Source: Chromatiaceae bacterium
Lineage (GTDB): Bacteria > Pseudomonadota > Gammaproteobacteria > Chromatiales > Chromatiaceae
NCBI GenBank assembly: GCA_028277465.1
Contig: JANQGF010000311.1
Span: forward strand, 1 to 32,147
Direction of reading: 5' to 3'
Length of the DNA stretch: 32,147 nt
Shown here: positions 6,535 through 15,008 of the stretch, piece by piece
How the letters are laid out: each line of letters starts with the position of its first letter
Position numbering within the stretch: position 1 is the first letter of the stretch
Translations under genes and position numbers: made by a program
The notes under the pieces: model-generated
The model's database searches: none
Told to the model about the DNA's origin: nothing
Seen by the model: only the letters and a program-made list of their open reading frames with translations

Positions 6535-7761
6535 TCAGGCGTAGGCGGGCTGGAATGCCCGCTCGGGCTCGGTGACCGGTCCGTCGTCGCTCCAGTAGGG
6601 CGAGAGCCGGCGTAGTTGCGCAACGACGGGCGGGACGGCCGCGACGACCCGATCGATCTCCTCGGCCGTGGTTTCACGCGACAGCGAGAACCGAACGGTC
6701 CCGTGCGCCGCCGTGAAGGGTATTCCCATCGCCCGCATCACGTGGCTCGGCTCCAGCGAGCCCGAGGTGCAGGCCGAGCCGCTGGAGGCAGCGATGCCGA
6801 GCCTGTTCAGCAAGAGCAGGATCGCCTCGCCCTCGATGTACTCGAATGCGATGTTGGCGGTATTGGGTAGCCGGTTACCGGGGTCGCCGGTCACGAAGCA
6901 GTTCGGCACCGCCGCGAGGATGCCCTGCTCCAGCCGATCGCGCAGCGCCCGGACCCGCGTCTTCTCGTCCACCATGTGCGCCGAGGCCAGCTCGGAGGCG
7001 ACGCCGAGGGCGACGATCGAGGCGCTGTTCTCGGTGCCGGCACGGCGCCCGCGCTCCTGATGGCCGCCGCGTAGCAGCGGCCGGAAACGGGTGCCGCGAC
7101 GGAGATAGAGCACGCCGATGCCCTTCGGTGCATGCAGCTTGTGGCCCGACAGGGACAGCATGTCGATGCTCGTCTCTTTCAGGTCGATCGGCACCTTGCC
7201 GACGGCTTGGACCGCGTCGGTGTGGAACGTGACGCCAGCCGATCGCGCCAGCTCGGCCATCTCCTCGACCGGAAAGAGCGTACCGGTCTCGTTGTTGGCC
7301 CACATCACCGAGACGAGCGCGACCCGATGCGAGAGGAGATCCATGTACTGTTGCATATCCAGCCGTCCCTTGGCGTCGACGCCCAGGTAGTGGACCTTGT
7401 AGCCCTCCTTCTCCAGGTGCTCGCACAGCGAGCGTATCGCCGGATGCTCGACGGCCGTGGTGATGATCTCGCGCCGTCCAGGCTGCGTCTTGAGTGCGGA
7501 GAGGACGGCGGTCGAGTTCGACTCGGTGCCGCACGAGGTGAATATGATCTCCGAGTCCAGCTCGGCGCCGAGCAGTGTCCGAACCTGACCGCGTGCGGTC
7601 TTGAGCGCGCGGCCCACGCGGTCGCCGAAGCGATGCAACGACGACGGATTGCCGAACTGCTCGGTGAAGAAGGGCAGCATCGCCTCGACCACGGCGGGAT
7701 CGACCCGAGTCGTGGCATTGTTGTCAAGATAGATTCCGGGTTGAGAATCGGTCTGGGTCAT
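6535..7761 (-). CDS. nifS: Cysteine desulfurase NifS
   Basis: NifS removes sulfur from L-cysteine by a PLP-dependent reaction and hands it to NifU for iron-sulfur clusters of nitrogenase. The 408-residue length fits the family. IYLDNNATTRVDP opens the protein, the PLP lysine is Lys208 in SLSGHKLHAPKG, and the active cysteine is Cys331 in SSGSACTSGSLEPSHV. That loop has the NifS form rather than the longer IscS form. The start has GGAG upstream (around GGAGCCGTCGCG). It is 127 bp downstream of nifU and 9 bp upstream of the helical protein. It should be expressed with nifU from the promoter at 8834-8848. Confidence 0.96.
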   Translation of the reverse strand: MTQTDSQPGIYLDNNATTRVDPAVVEAMLPFFTEQFGNPSSLHRFGDRVGRALKTARGQVRTLLGAELDSEIIFTSCGTESNSTAVLSALKTQPGRREIITTAVEHPAIRSLCEHLEKEGYKVHYLGVDAKGRLDMQQYMDLLSHRVALVSVMWANNETGTLFPVEEMAELARSAGVTFHTDAVQAVGKVPIDLKETSIDMLSLSGHKLHAPKGIGVLYLRRGTRFRPLLRGGHQERGRRAGTENSASIVALGVASELASAHMVDEKTRVRALRDRLEQGILAAVPNCFVTGDPGNRLPNTANIAFEYIEGEAILLLLNRLGIAASSGSACTSGSLEPSHVMRAMGIPFTAAHGTVRFSLSRETTAEEIDRVVAAVPPVVAQLRRLSPYWSDDGPVTEPERAFQPAYA

Positions 7762-7888
7762 CGCGACGGCTCCGAAGGTCAGGCGAAGGAAGAGAGGGTC
7801 CGATCCGGGGCAGGGCCGCCGGAGCTGTGAACACTGCCATCCATGGGCTGTGCGGCGGGTGGTCCGCGGGGCGCTGCTCTGCGGCGGC

Positions 7889-8779
7889 TCAGGCTGACTT
7901 GCGCATCAGCTCGATCGGCAGGACGCGCACGAACTCGCCAAGCTCCTCGACGATGCGTTGCTGGATACCGTCGAGCGTGGTCGCGGCCATCTGGCAGCCG
8001 GAGCAGGCACCGGTCATTTCGACGTAGATATCGCGGCCGTCGACGTCGACCAATTCGACATCCCCTTGGTCGCGCTGCAGGTTTGGCCGGATCGCGTCGA
8101 TCGCAGTCTCGATCCGGCGGATACGCTGCAGGTTGGTCAGGCCCTTTCGGTCGATCGGCGGCTTGCCGGCCGTTGTCGCGGACGGCGCGGTCGGATCGAA
8201 GGTCTTGCCCTGCTCGGCCAGGACTTGGGTCAGGATCTCTTCGATGCCCTCCTGACAGGCGGAGCAACCGCCGCCGGCCTTGGTGTAATTGGTGACGGCG
8301 GTGACTGAGTCCAGACCGTTGGCGCGAATGGTGTCTTCGATCAACACCGCATCGACCGCGAAGCACTTGCAGACCAGTGCCCCTTCTTCATGATCCTCCT
8401 TCCAGCTCTCCCCGCGGTAGTTCGCCACCGCCGCCTGCAAGGCCTCGCGACCCATGACCGAGCAGTGCATCTTCTCCGGGGGCAGGCCGTCCAGATAGTC
8501 GGCGATGTCCTGATTGCTGACCGCGAGGGCCTCGTCCAGGGTCATGCCCTTGATGATCTCGGTCAGCGCCGAGCTGGAGGCGATCGCCGAGCCGCAGCCG
8601 AAGGTCTGAAAGCCGGCCTGCTCGATCCGCTCGGTCATCGGGTCGACCCGCAGCGTCAGGCGCAAGGCGTCGCCGCACGACAGCGAGCCAATCTCGCCGA
8701 TGGCATTGGCATTGGCCACCGCCCCGGCGTTACGCGGGTTGAAGAAGTGCTCTTTGACGGTTTCGGAATAGTCCCACAT
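7889..8779 (-). CDS. nifU: Iron-sulfur scaffold NifU
   Basis: NifU assembles [2Fe-2S] and [4Fe-4S] clusters for nitrogenase with sulfur from NifS. The 296-residue protein has all three modules. The N-terminal IscU-like scaffold has Cys35, 62 and 106 (SLSCGDA, FGCGSA, MHCSVM). The central [2Fe-2S] domain has Cys137, 139, 172 and 175 (VCKC and CSAC). The C-terminal Nfu-like domain has Cys259 and 262 (CSGCQMA). The start is ATG 8779, beginning [19 protein letters not shown]; 36 further codons upstream are open but cover the promoter. It is the first gene of the nifUS operon. Confidence 0.96.
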   Translation of the reverse strand: MWDYSETVKEHFFNPRNAGAVANANAIGEIGSLSCGDALRLTLRVDPMTERIEQAGFQTFGCGSAIASSSALTEIIKGMTLDEALAVSNQDIADYLDGLPPEKMHCSVMGREALQAAVANYRGESWKEDHEEGALVCKCFAVDAVLIEDTIRANGLDSVTAVTNYTKAGGGCSACQEGIEEILTQVLAEQGKTFDPTAPSATTAGKPPIDRKGLTNLQRIRRIETAIDAIRPNLQRDQGDVELVDVDGRDIYVEMTGACSGCQMAATTLDGIQQRIVEELGEFVRVLPIELMRKSA

Positions 8780-8833
8780 GGCCGGGCTCCAGGGGTCGGG
8801 GAAGTGGTGGGGTGCATTTCTCAACGCCGAAAC

Positions 8834-8848
8834 GCAATATCCAGGCCA
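8834..8848 (-). promoter_or_regulatory. Sigma-54 (-24/-12) promoter of nifU
   Basis: On the minus strand this reads TGGCCTGGATATTGC, close to the sigma-54 consensus TGGCAC-N5-TTGC. The GG and GC doublets are separated by the required 10 bases. Transcription would start near 8822, giving a leader of about 40 bases before nifU. Sigma-54 promoters depend on an activator such as NifA, and a matching upstream site is present at 8932-8947. Confidence 0.75.
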
Positions 8849-8931
8849 GCGGGAGTACGTCGACAACCGAATCAAGGGTCCGGCCAAGCGGTGAAAGGAG
8901 TCGCTATCTCGGGAGCGCTACCAGCCACCGA

Positions 8932-8947
8932 TGTCACGCTTGCGACA
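8932..8947 (-). promoter_or_regulatory. NifA upstream activator site (TGT-N10-ACA)
   Basis: The sequence TGTCACGCTTGCGACA is an exact TGT-N10-ACA, the NifA binding consensus. It lies about 85-100 bp upstream of the -24 element, a normal distance for a DNA-looping activator. The 350-bp interval 8780-9129 has no gene and is accounted for by this regulatory region and the 3' flank of the HDOD gene. Confidence 0.7.
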
Positions 8948-9129
8948 CGACCGCCGACTTCGTTCCGAAACGAACATCCTGCTCGGCCGCAATGGTCGCC
9001 GACGCTGGCTCTTGCAACTTGCACGAGGTCGGCCAGCATGGAGGGTCCGCGATGCATAAGGCCTGCTGTTCAGAGCCCGATCCCAAGCGCTTCCTCGATG
9101 TGGCTTGTATCCTTGACCCGAGAACCCAA

Positions 9130-10659
9130 TCAGCGATGACGCGAGGCCGCCATGGTCAACCCCATGTTGGCCTGTTGGACGAAGTGCTTGAAATCCGCAA
9201 AGATGTCGGCATCCAGTGGGCGCTGGCTGAGACCGCGATCGGCGTAGAAGATGCCGATGCATTGATGATTGACGACGGTGGGGGCGAGCAGGAAAGGTGT
9301 CCGTCCCATGATCTGGACGAGGTCACCTGGGATGTGATCCGAGAGCCTTTCACAGTCCTGGGCGCTGACCCAGCGCGGGAGCTTGCTCTCCATGGTCTCG
9401 AACAGGACGCCGGGTTCGCGCGCGTCGCGGCCGAAACTGAAGGCCCGAGTGAGTTGAGCGTGATCCTCGCCGAGGGCGTACTTGGCCTTGACGCTTTGCT
9501 TGTCGGGTGTGATCAGGGCGAAGAGGACTCGGTCCATGCCCACGCCGCGATAGATGCCTTCCAGGACCAACTCCATGATTCCATTGAAGTCGCACTTCCC
9601 CTCCTCGAGACGCGTCTCTTCGAAGATGGACTCCAGCTCGCGCAGGATCTTGATCTGCAGCATGCTATCGGGTAGCGGATGGGTGGGCGTGGCACTGGTG
9701 TCGAGTGCTGCCCGTCGCAGTGTCCGAGGCATGTCACGCTCACCCTCGCCGCCGCTGTGCAGGTTGGGCTGAGGGATGAGGACTGCGGCGAAGCGTGCAC
9801 CCAGATCGGTGGCGATGGCGGTGGCTGCCCGCGCGGCTTGATACAGTTGGGTGCGGGTCTCGTCCAGTGGGAGCCGGGTGAGCTTGGCGGCCTCGCGCGT
9901 CAGTTGGTTCATCGCCTCCGAGCGCCAGCCTTGCGCTTCGGCGCATTGGGCGATCTGCTGGCCCAGTAGGAGGGTCTGAATCCGCTCGTCCTTTTGCGAA
10001 GGATGGGCGAGCGCCTCTTGGAGCAATTCGGTTAGGCGCCATTCCCGGATCAGCCGCCGGCTCAGTTGGTTCAGCCGAAAGCCCAGCAGCGTCTCTTGCG
10101 CCTGTTCGGGAGTCATGTCGGGTTGCTTCGAGAGCTGCTCCAGTCGATCCCCGGTCTCGCCGCTGAAGCACCAGAAGGCCAGCTCGCCGATGCGCGAGAG
10201 TAGGGTGGCAATGAAGATCTCTTCGGGGGACTTATCATCGCGCGCGCTGGCGAGCGCACGCGCCTGGGTTGCGGCGTGAATGGTGCGGGCCAGCTCGCGG
10301 CCGAGACGCTCTTTGGCCGCCCCTGTGACGAGTGCATCCACCAAGGTGAGCGCCAAGCACATGTTGCGCACCGCGTTGAAGCCCAACACGACGATGGCGC
10401 GGGTGATGGTACTGATCTCGGATCCGAGCGGATTGTAATAGATGGAGTTGGCCAGCTTGAGGGCGCGGGCGGTGAGCGATGCGTCCTGCAGTACCACCCG
10501 AGCGAGGGCAGAGATGGGCGCTGAGTCGTCATGCGATATGCTGATGACCTGCCGCACCGTCTGATCGAAGATCGGCATCTCTTGTCGGCGGATCAGCTCG
10601 GCCCACTCGTCCAGTTGGCGCTTGGGAGCGGTTGGCGTATTCACGGTGGTATCGGGCAT
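9130..10659 (-). CDS. HDOD-GAF-like signalling protein
   Basis: This 509-residue protein has an HDOD domain at about residues 20-215 (VLQDASLTARALKLANS and VLGFNAVRNMCLAL are typical). HDOD domains are HD-fold relatives that lack the phosphodiesterase metal ligands and act in protein-protein signalling. Residues about 330-505 look GAF-like (MELVLEGIYRGVGMDRVLFA and PFLLAPTVVNHQCIGIFYAD), probably a sensory unit. No signal peptide is seen, so it is cytoplasmic. The ATG at 10659 has GAGGA nine bases upstream. It points the same way as nifU but is separated from it by 350 bp with a dedicated nif promoter, so a link to nitrogen fixation is not implied. The ligand is unknown. Confidence 0.8.
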   Translation of the reverse strand: MPDTTVNTPTAPKRQLDEWAELIRRQEMPIFDQTVRQVISISHDDSAPISALARVVLQDASLTARALKLANSIYYNPLGSEISTITRAIVVLGFNAVRNMCLALTLVDALVTGAAKERLGRELARTIHAATQARALASARDDKSPEEIFIATLLSRIGELAFWCFSGETGDRLEQLSKQPDMTPEQAQETLLGFRLNQLSRRLIREWRLTELLQEALAHPSQKDERIQTLLLGQQIAQCAEAQGWRSEAMNQLTREAAKLTRLPLDETRTQLYQAARAATAIATDLGARFAAVLIPQPNLHSGGEGERDMPRTLRRAALDTSATPTHPLPDSMLQIKILRELESIFEETRLEEGKCDFNGIMELVLEGIYRGVGMDRVLFALITPDKQSVKAKYALGEDHAQLTRAFSFGRDAREPGVLFETMESKLPRWVSAQDCERLSDHIPGDLVQIMGRTPFLLAPTVVNHQCIGIFYADRGLSQRPLDADIFADFKHFVQQANMGLTMAASRHR

Positions 10660-10791
10660 CGGGATGGGTCCTCACTATAGGTGAGCGTGGGGTGCAAATC
10701 CAGATCGCCCCTGGCGCGCGGCCCGAAGCGAGTGCGGCTGGTCGCCGATTTCCGTGACTCGGATCCCACTCTTGCAGAATGGTGACTTGCG

Positions 10792-11355
10792 ATGTCGAGC
10801 TTTTCTTCCCATCGAGTGCGTTTGGCCGCTCATTTCATAGGGTGCGGCGCTGTGGTGGCCTATCCGACCGAGGCGGTCTTTGGATTGGGATGCGATCCGC
10901 GGGACTCCATCGCGGTGGAACGCATTCTCAGGATGAAGCACAGGGACGTCTCCAAGGGTTTGATCCTGATCGCGGCGGATCCGGCGCAGTTGGCGCCTTG
11001 GGTGGAGGACCTGTCTGCGCAGCGCATGACTGAGATTCGGGCGAGCTGGCCGGGTCCACATACCTGGCTGCTGCCGGCACGACCTCGAACCCCGGAGTGG
11101 CTCAGGGGTCGTTTCGACACGCTCGCCGTGCGGGTCACGGCCCACCCGCTCGCCGCTGGGCTCTGCCGCGCCTATGGTGGTGCCATCGTTTCCACCAGTG
11201 CCAATCGATCCGACCGGCCGCCGGCGCGCACGGCCCTCCAGGTGCGCCTCGCCTTGACTCCTCCTCCCGACTACATCTTGGCCGGGAGCTGCGCTGGTGC
11301 ACGGCGTCCCTCCATGATCCGCGATGGCCTGACCGGCCAGGTCCTACGCCAATGA
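10792..11355 (+). CDS. tsaC: Threonylcarbamoyl-AMP synthase TsaC (YrdC/Sua5)
   Basis: TsaC makes threonylcarbamoyl-AMP from threonine, bicarbonate and ATP for the t6A modification of ANN-decoding tRNAs. The 187-residue length fits the short, single-domain TsaC form. VVAYPTEAVFGLGCDP and the nucleotide/substrate segment MKHRDVSKGLILIAAD are in place, followed by SWPGPHTWLLPA, FDTLAVRVTAHP and IVSTSANRSDRPPA, all typical of the YrdC fold. It is transcribed divergently from the HDOD gene with a 132-bp gap. No clear ribosome site stands out before the ATG. Confidence 0.93.
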   Translation: MSSFSSHRVRLAAHFIGCGAVVAYPTEAVFGLGCDPRDSIAVERILRMKHRDVSKGLILIAADPAQLAPWVEDLSAQRMTEIRASWPGPHTWLLPARPRTPEWLRGRFDTLAVRVTAHPLAAGLCRAYGGAIVSTSANRSDRPPARTALQVRLALTPPPDYILAGSCAGARRPSMIRDGLTGQVLRQ

Positions 11356-11551
11356 CTGGCCGCTCGATCACCGTCAATCGAGCCGGATGGAAGGGTCGGA
11401 ATGGCCGGTCCATCGAGCCGCTCGAGCGGACTGTCTGGTGAATGTGCCGAGCCGCGCGGCAGAGTCTCCGAGCCGGCCTCGGTTTGAAATGTGGCCGCTT
11501 GCCAATACCTCCCTCTCATCGCCTGAAGATCAACAGAACGAGGAGCCGAGG

Positions 11552-12598
11552 ATGATGAAGGCAACGGAGACCGCGATCCGCTGGGTCGAACAGGGGAAGG
11601 TGCCGGATGCGGTGACGCGAAGTGGTATCCGCACGCTGCTGCGTCAACGCTTGGCGACACTGCCGATAGAGGACTGTGAGGCGGCGATGCGCCATAAGCG
11701 CGATTTCATCGCCATGATGGATGCCTCGCCGATTGCCGAGTTGCCGCACCGAGCCAATGAACAGCACTACGAGCTTCCGGCCGCCTTCTTCGATGTCGTT
11801 CTCGGCCCCTACCGCAAGTACAGCAGCTGCTTCTGGCCGGAGGGGGTCGAGACCCTGGAGGCCGCCGAAGAGGTCGCGCTCCGGATCACCGCGGAACGGG
11901 CCGAGATTCAGGACGGACAGCGGGTCTTGGAACTGGGGTGCGGCTGGGGTGCCTTGAGTCTCTATTTGGCCGAGCGCTTCCCGAACTGCCGGATCACCGG
12001 AGTTTCCAATTCGCATGGTCAGCGCCGATTCATCGAATCGGAGCGGGATCGACGTGGTCTGAGTAACCTGGACGTGATCACGGCCGACATGAACGACTTC
12101 CAGGCCGAAGCTCAGTACGACCGCATCGTCTCCCTAGAGATGTTCGAGCACATGCGCAATCATCGGGCGCTGTTCGCGCGGGTCGCCGACTGGCTGCGAC
12201 CCGGTGGACGTTTCTTTATGCACATCTTCGTGCATCGCGAACACCCCTATCCCTATGAGGATCAGGGCCCGAGCGACTGGATGAGCCACTACTTCTTCGC
12301 CGGTGGCATCATGCCGAGCGACGATCTGCCCCTGCACTTTCAGGGGGACCTGAGGCTCCTTACCCATTGGCGTTGGGACGGCCGTCACTACGAGCGGACA
12401 CTGAACGCCTGGTTGGCGCGAATGGACGCCGCCCGCGAGCGGATCTGGCCGATCCTGGAAGAGACCTACGGGGCCGCTGGGGTCGCGACTTGGTGGATGC
12501 GATGGCGGTTGTTCTTCATGGCCTGCGCCGAGTTGTTCGGTTATCGCAAAGGGCAGGAATGGTTCGTCTCGCACTATCTGTTCGAGCGGCCCGCCTGA
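11552..12598 (+). CDS. CFA-synthase-like SAM methyltransferase
   Basis: This 348-residue protein is an S-adenosylmethionine-dependent methyltransferase of the cyclopropane-fatty-acid synthase superfamily. Motif I is VLELGCGWGALSLYLAERFP (residues 125-144), with NEQHYELPAAFF and RKYSSCFWPEG upstream and FEHMRNH and FFAGGIMPSDDL downstream. It is shorter than E. coli Cfa and lacks much of its N-terminal lipid-binding domain, so it may act on another lipid or a small amine, as in the coclaurine N-methyltransferase-like branch. ATG 11552 is chosen because AGGAG lies 6 bases upstream; an open extension to 11387 has no family similarity. It converges on the thermonuclease-family gene with a 16-bp gap. 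Confidence 0.82.
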   Translation: MMKATETAIRWVEQGKVPDAVTRSGIRTLLRQRLATLPIEDCEAAMRHKRDFIAMMDASPIAELPHRANEQHYELPAAFFDVVLGPYRKYSSCFWPEGVETLEAAEEVALRITAERAEIQDGQRVLELGCGWGALSLYLAERFPNCRITGVSNSHGQRRFIESERDRRGLSNLDVITADMNDFQAEAQYDRIVSLEMFEHMRNHRALFARVADWLRPGGRFFMHIFVHREHPYPYEDQGPSDWMSHYFFAGGIMPSDDLPLHFQGDLRLLTHWRWDGRHYERTLNAWLARMDAARERIWPILEETYGAAGVATWWMRWRLFFMACAELFGYRKGQEWFVSHYLFERPA

Positions 12599-12614
12599 GG
12601 TGCCCTGCGTTGAG

Positions 12615-13175
12615 CTATCGACTCCCCGGCTGTTGCCGAAGCCGAAAGGCCCAGGGTGTCTGGTGATCGCCTGGGCGGCTCCAGATCCCCAGTCCCGCCT
12701 CGCGTGCCTCGCGCTCGGCACGCAGGAAGCGCGGATCCTTGCAGTAGCGGTCGTAGACGGCGGCATTGCCGCGCTTGACTTGCTCCAGGTTCAGCAGCCG
12801 TCGCTCCGGCCCCCTCGTATAGACCTGGCCGACCGTACGACCGAACCTGTCTCGCTCGATCGGGATGAGTTCCAATCGGTGCGTGACCATGGCGCGCAGT
12901 GCTGCGCGCGAGCGCCGGCCCCAGGGGCCTTGGTCCCGCTCGGGCGCGTCGATGCAGTGAAGCCGTACCTCCAGCGGCTCGTCTCCGCAGACCAGACGCA
13001 GCGAGTCACCGTCCAATAGGGTATCTAGCCGGCAGTCCTTTGCCGTTCCCATGAGCGACCAGGGCGCCGGAATGCTGCCAAGTCCCCAACGCTCGATCGC
13101 CCAAACGCCCGTGAGGAGGAGGGCAGCCAGCAGGCTCAGTCGGTGCTTGCGCAGTATCCGGCGCCCGTTGATCAT
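12615..13175 (-). CDS. Thermonuclease-family (SNase) protein, membrane-anchored
   Basis: This 186-residue protein has an N-terminal hydrophobic segment (LSLLAALLLTGVWAI) and then a staphylococcal-nuclease-like domain: LDGDSLRL, VRLHCIDAPERDQGPWG and RDRFGRTVGQVYT, with YCKDPRFLRAEREAREAGLGIW at the end. The Asp and Arg positions expected for Ca-dependent cleavage are in these motifs (DGDS, RLHCIDAPE, RDRFGR). It probably cleaves nucleic acid outside the cytoplasm. It lies 42 bp downstream of nhaD on the same strand and may be read from the same transcript. Confidence 0.85.
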   Translation of the reverse strand: MINGRRILRKHRLSLLAALLLTGVWAIERWGLGSIPAPWSLMGTAKDCRLDTLLDGDSLRLVCGDEPLEVRLHCIDAPERDQGPWGRRSRAALRAMVTHRLELIPIERDRFGRTVGQVYTRGPERRLLNLEQVKRGNAAVYDRYCKDPRFLRAEREAREAGLGIWSRPGDHQTPWAFRLRQQPGSR

Positions 13176-13217
13176 GCGGTCGGAGTTCGCACCGTGCGGG
13201 CGGACGCGGCCCCAACC

Positions 13218-14618
13218 TCATCCATTGATCCACAGATGGACCAGGATGCTCGCCACATAGCCCAGTGCGATCACTGGCGTCCATCTGAGATGGGCGAAAA
13301 AGGTATAGATTCCACGGGCCTGCCCCATGAGGGCGACGCCGGCCGCCGACCCGATGGACAGCAGCGAGCCGCCGACGCCTGCGGTGAGCGTGACCAGGAG
13401 CCATTGGGTCTCGCCCATTTGCGGGTTCATGGTCAGGACCGCAAACATGACCGGGATGTTGTCGACGATGGCCGACAGGACCCCGACCGACACATTGGCG
13501 GCCGTCGGGCCCCATTGGTTGTACATGAGATCCGAGGTCATCGCGAGATAGCCGATCTGTCCAAGCCCGCCGACACAGAGCACGACACCGTAGAAGAACA
13601 GCAGGGTGTCCCATTCGGCCCGTGCCACCTTGTTGAAGATATCGAAGGGGGTCATGTCGCCGACGAGTGTCGCCCGATCCTCGTTGCGTCGCTGCCAATC
13701 CTGCTGGGTCATGCGCAGGTAGAACCCGAAGAACTGAAGGTATCCGAGTCCGGTCAGCATGCCGATCACCGGTGGGAGATGCAGGAAGTTATGGAAGCTC
13801 ACGGCCGTGGCGATGGTCAGGAGGAACAAGACCATGATGCGCCGCGCGCCCCGCTTCATGTGCACATCCTCGACCGCCACCTCCGGTTTGAGTTGCGGGA
13901 TGGCGAGCGACATGATGAGCGCCGGGACGACATAGTTGACCACGGACGGCACGAACAGCTTGAAGAAGGTGAAGAAGTCGACGATCCCCTCCTGCCAGAC
14001 CATGAGGGTCGTGATGTCTCCGAAGGGACTGAAGGCGCCGCCGGCATTCGCCGCGACGACGATGTTGATACAGCCCAGGGCGACGAAGCCTTTGTTGTCG
14101 CCGCCGACCGCCATGACCACGGCGCACATCAAGAGGGCCGTGGTCAGATTGTCTGCGATCGGGGAGATGACGAAGGCGAGCGCCCCGGTCATCCAGAAGA
14201 GCGTGCGGAAATCGAAACCGCGACGAATGAGCCAGGCACGCAAGGCATCGAAGACCTGCCGCTCCTGCAAGGCGTTGATATAGGTCATCGCCACCAAGAG
14301 GAAGAGCATGAGTTCCGTATACTCGAGCAGGTTATGACGAACCGCCTCCTCGGCGAGATGCGGATGGCCCATTTGCGTATAGACATAGGCGATCAAGGCC
14401 CAGATGATTCCAGCCGCCACGATCACCGGCTTGGATTTCCGCAAATGCACGAATTCCTCGGCCATGACGACGAGGTAGGCCAGTCCGAAGACGATGAGGG
14501 CGATATAGCCGACCGGGTGGGTCGTCAGGTCGGGCTGGTCGGTTGGCGTCGCCGCAAAGGCGGCGACCGGGGCGAAGAGGGCGAGCGTCCCGAGGAGCGA
14601 TGCTTGCAAAGGGGGCAT
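13218..14618 (-). CDS. nhaD: Na+/H+ antiporter NhaD
   Basis: NhaD expels Na+ (or Li+) in exchange for protons across the inner membrane. The 466-residue protein is strongly hydrophobic with about 12 membrane segments, after a possible N-terminal leader (ALFAPVAAFAATP). Family marks include VISPIADNLTTALLMCAV, CINIVVAANAGGAFSPFGD with TTLMVWQ, and SAIVDNIPVMFAVLTMNP, which carry the conserved polar residues within membrane segments. The organism may be salt-adapted, though NhaD is not proof. The ATG at 14618 lacks a strong ribosome site. Confidence 0.93.
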   Translation of the reverse strand: MPPLQASLLGTLALFAPVAAFAATPTDQPDLTTHPVGYIALIVFGLAYLVVMAEEFVHLRKSKPVIVAAGIIWALIAYVYTQMGHPHLAEEAVRHNLLEYTELMLFLLVAMTYINALQERQVFDALRAWLIRRGFDFRTLFWMTGALAFVISPIADNLTTALLMCAVVMAVGGDNKGFVALGCINIVVAANAGGAFSPFGDITTLMVWQEGIVDFFTFFKLFVPSVVNYVVPALIMSLAIPQLKPEVAVEDVHMKRGARRIMVLFLLTIATAVSFHNFLHLPPVIGMLTGLGYLQFFGFYLRMTQQDWQRRNEDRATLVGDMTPFDIFNKVARAEWDTLLFFYGVVLCVGGLGQIGYLAMTSDLMYNQWGPTAANVSVGVLSAIVDNIPVMFAVLTMNPQMGETQWLLVTLTAGVGGSLLSIGSAAGVALMGQARGIYTFFAHLRWTPVIALGYVASILVHLWING

Positions 14619-15008
14619 GATTGGGCCTATGTCTCGACTGCTGGGTCCATTTCAGGTTCAAAGGCAATCACCCAAGATAACCTGTGCTGGAACGCTCGCC
14701 AAGTCCGGGACGCCCCATCCGTGATTGGTGTCCGGCCGGCCTGTCGGGTCGACCGACTGGTTGGCCATTGCCGATGAGACCAGCGAGCGGTGCGTAGCGT
14801 CCTGAACGGGGCGGGCGGGTTCGAAGGGGCCGCCAATGGCTGGGGCCGTACCTGGGATGCTTGCGGAGAAGCCCATTGAGTGGCACAGTCACCTGGCCTG
14901 GCGACCTTCCCGGTCGCACGCCATGAATGCCAACCCGGCGCGATCCGGTCGGAGATCTTTCAGTAATCCCCTGATCCGGGCCGAGCGCCTTCACGATCGA
15001 TTTCCTCT
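14619..15008. other. Intergenic stretch, no feature recognised
   Basis: This 390-bp interval separates the divergent nhaD and threonine-phosphate decarboxylase genes. Open frames on both strands resemble nothing. Since a cobalamin gene follows, I looked for a B12 riboswitch; only loose fragments (GAGTGGCAC near 14879) are present and no complete B12 box with its flanking helices could be assembled. Confidence 0.5.

Noticed and set aside
13143-14777. Open frame of 544 codons on the plus strand
   Set aside because: It is antisense to nhaD, very rich in Asp, Glu, Arg and His, and resembles no protein family. This is a typical shadow of a membrane-protein gene.
14680-15008. Cobalamin riboswitch upstream of cobD
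   Set aside because: Expected from context, but no B12 box with its paired elements could be put together on the plus strand.
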